A stretch of 6,835 nucleotides of DNA from Bacillota bacterium (lineage in GTDB: Bacteria; Bacillota; Clostridia; Christensenellales; CALWSW01). The stretch lies in NCBI GenBank assembly GCA_023402915.1, contig JAEYFO010000241.1:1-6835 (forward strand), written 5' to 3'. Below, piece after piece: positions 5,889-6,835 of the stretch. Each line of letters opens with the position of its first letter. Position 1 is the first letter of the stretch. A program made the position numbers and the translations under genes. Below the pieces are notes generated by a model, which saw only the letters and a program-made list of their open reading frames with translations, had not been told where the DNA came from and made no database searches.

Positions 5889-5900
5889 TTCCTTTCCTTT
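5889..5900 (-). promoter_or_regulatory. ribosome binding site supporting a TTG start
   Basis: On the minus strand AAAGGAAAGGAA ends four bases before the TTG at 5882-5884 (AGGA core, five-base spacing). The alternative ATG at 5873-5875 has the same site at 14 bases, too far for efficient use, so the TTG is favoured. Confidence 0.6.
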
Positions 5901-5971
5901 GATTCAGGTGCGGCAGGGCGAGAGCCGAAAGAGCAATTCGCTCAGAAGGGGAAGTTTGCGTATTCCGGCCA

Positions 5972-5998
5972 GGAGTACCGGACAATGTGCCGGTATCC
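5972..5998. repeat. intergenic hairpin between the NAGPA and glycosyltransferase genes
   Basis: TACCGG (5976-5981) pairs with CCGGTA (5990-5995) around an eight-base loop; GGA (5972-5974) and TCC (5996-5998) extend the stem past a one-base bulge. There is no T run on either side, so it is not a terminator. In a two-gene transcript it would lie between the cistrons and could stabilise one half. Confidence 0.4.
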
Positions 5999-6000
5999 CT

Positions 6001-6034
6001 AAAAAGGCTGTGCGGGAAGCGCCCTCAGTTCCCG
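6001..6034 (-). terminator. weak candidate terminator at the NAGPA gene end
   Basis: CGGGAA (6013-6018) and TTCCCG (6029-6034) are perfect arms that span the stop codon. On the minus strand a run of five T (complement of 6001-6005) comes only seven bases after the stem, further away than usual. Termination would be partial at best, leaving room for read-through into the glycosyltransferase gene. Confidence 0.3.
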
Positions 6035-6835
6035 GCGGCCTGCAGGCCCTCGGGCGCGGCGGAAGCATCGTCCTTGAGATAGAGGATGTCGCTGGTGCTG
6101 CGCTGATGGGTGGAACCCTGCGGCTTGTTGACGAGCCGGCCGCGGAACACCATCGTCGAAGAACCGCCTCCGTCCAGATTATAGGCCTGCATGCAGCCGC
6201 GGTCAAGGAAGGATTGGGCGAAATAGTCCAGCGTGATGCCTGTGCTGTACTCCGAGCGGCCGTCGGCCACGATGACGATATAGTGGTTCGGCTCGATCAT
6301 GCCGATGCCGGTGCGGGGATTGGATCCGCGAACGCCGGACTTTTGAAGGGTCTCTTCGCTGACGATCTCGCCGTCCACCACCAGCGCCGGGCCGAAGGAG
6401 AGCGAGTTGAACACGCCGTCCTTGACCAGCTGCTCGGCGCTGACGTCTTTTTCCTTCAAAATTTTCATGGAGCCGTCGGTGTAAAGCGCCATCATGTCCC
6501 GCGCCGCGTTGTCGCGGTAGAGCAGTCCTTCGCGGATGATGATGCCGTTGTCGCGAAAGCCGTAATAGTCGCCGTTGATGGCAAAGAGCGCACCGTTTTC
6601 GTCCGCCATGGCCGTGGCGGTCTGGCGGATGTTGCGGCCGTATTTTCCGTTGGCAAAGGCCGTGTGGAACTGCGTGCCGTTGCGAAGGAGAATGTCCGCC
6701 ACATAGAGCACGTGCCTGCCTTCCTTGACCTGCTCGATGTGAATTTCAAGGTTCTTGCTGACGTAATTCCAGTCGTCGGCAAAGGGCGTGGGCTCGGGCG
6801 TCGGCTCCGGCGTGGGCTCGGGCGTTTCGCCGGGA
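6025..6835 (-). CDS. exported phosphodiester glycosidase (NAGPA domain), N-terminus outside window
   Basis: The frame is open from the TGA stop (6025-6027) to the right edge, giving 269 codons without a true start; the GTG at 6711 is internal. The visible part starts with a low-complexity linker, T-P-E-P repeated (residues 4-17), typical between a membrane anchor or signal peptide and an extracellular domain. Then comes a NAGPA domain (about 23-258), named after the mammalian enzyme that uncovers mannose 6-phosphate by removing GlcNAc from a phosphodiester. Its conserved signs are INGDYYG (86-92), SFGPALVVDGE near 146-156, NPRTGIG (172-178), the VADGR turn (189-193) and NLDGGGSSTMVF (219-230), where the aspartate and glycines are the most conserved part. 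Bacterial members are exported and are thought to cleave sugar-phosphodiester bonds in envelope or phage-related polymers; the substrate is not known. The gene lies 140 bases ahead of the GT2-GtrA gene on the same strand, so both may work on surface glycans, which is an inference. Confidence 0.9.
   Translation of the reverse strand, partial: PGETPEPTPEPTPEPTPFADDWNYVSKNLEIHIEQVKEGRHVLYVADILLRNGTQFHTAFANGKYGRNIRQTATAMADENGALFAINGDYYGFRDNGIIIREGLLYRDNAARDMMALYTDGSMKILKEKDVSAEQLVKDGVFNSLSFGPALVVDGEIVSEETLQKSGVRGSNPRTGIGMIEPNHYIVIVADGRSEYSTGITLDYFAQSFLDRGCMQAYNLDGGGSSTMVFRGRLVNKPQGSTHQRSTSDILYLKDDASAAPEGLQAAGN
6784..6825. repeat. 12-base tandem repeat coding the TPEP linker
   Basis: Three 12-base units (6784-6795, 6796-6807, 6808-6819) and a half unit (6820-6825) differ at only one or two positions and encode Thr-Pro-Glu-Pro repeats on the minus strand. 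Such in-frame tandem units can gain or lose copies by slippage without breaking the frame, changing linker length. Confidence 0.8.

Noticed and set aside
4613..5902. Long plus-strand open frame of 429 codons opposite the glycosyltransferase
   Set aside because: The minus strand has unmistakable GT2 and GtrA motifs; this frame has low-complexity Arg/Gln/His content, no motif, and crosses a terminator.
6025..6711. NAGPA gene starting with the GTG at 6711
   Set aside because: The frame is open upstream to the window edge and encodes a sensible linker; no ribosome binding site precedes the GTG.
6784..6825. Short regular repeats as a CRISPR array
   Set aside because: The 12-base units are directly adjacent with no spacers and lie in frame inside a gene, coding a Thr-Pro-Glu-Pro linker.

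Overview
The window most resembles chromosomal DNA of an anaerobic Gram-positive bacterium of the Clostridia type, probably gut-associated. The grounds are family level only: a FMN/FAD lipoprotein reductase with a Gram-positive-style lipobox, a GT2-GtrA fusion, a secreted NAGPA-domain protein on a Thr-Pro-Glu-Pro linker, sigma-A-like promoters and strong purine-rich ribosome binding sites. No rRNA, tRNA, CRISPR array or transposase was seen, and species cannot be assigned from this sequence alone.

Layout from left to right. 1-249 is the 3' end of a DeoC/LacD-like class I aldolase gene (+). A hairpin at 280-316 can serve as a shared, two-way terminator. 332-1243 (-) is a LysR-type regulator, divergent from 1444-3375 (+), a 643-residue lipoprotein with a covalent-FMN domain followed by an FAD reductase domain. 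The 200-base gap between them holds a good promoter for the regulator, a weaker candidate promoter for the reductase gene, and a perfect 8-base inverted repeat in the reductase leader. Two back-to-back terminators (3443-3475 for +, 3505-3542 for -) close this block. 3558-4343 (-) encodes a TauE/SafE-type membrane permease with its own promoter and a perfect palindrome on the predicted start site. 4409-4780 is noncoding and rich in small dyads. 4832-5884 (-) is a GT2 glycosyltransferase fused to a GtrA membrane domain. 6025 to the right edge (-) is the C-terminal part of an exported phosphodiester glycosidase (NAGPA domain).

The LysR-reductase pair reads as a self-contained, probably substrate-inducible module: the regulator senses a small molecule, and the surface flavoprotein would reduce an extracellular acceptor, with electrons passing through covalently bound FMN to FAD. 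Its active-site region does not match classical fumarate reductase, so the substrate is open. Its base composition is lower in G+C than the flanking genes (hand counts of single 60-base rows: 25/60 at 841-900, 31/60 at 2521-2580, against 36/60 at 61-120 and 41/60 at 5461-5520), consistent with, but not proof of, acquisition by transfer. The glycosyltransferase and the NAGPA protein lie head to tail on the minus strand and may both act on the cell envelope; the permease has its own signals and looks independent.
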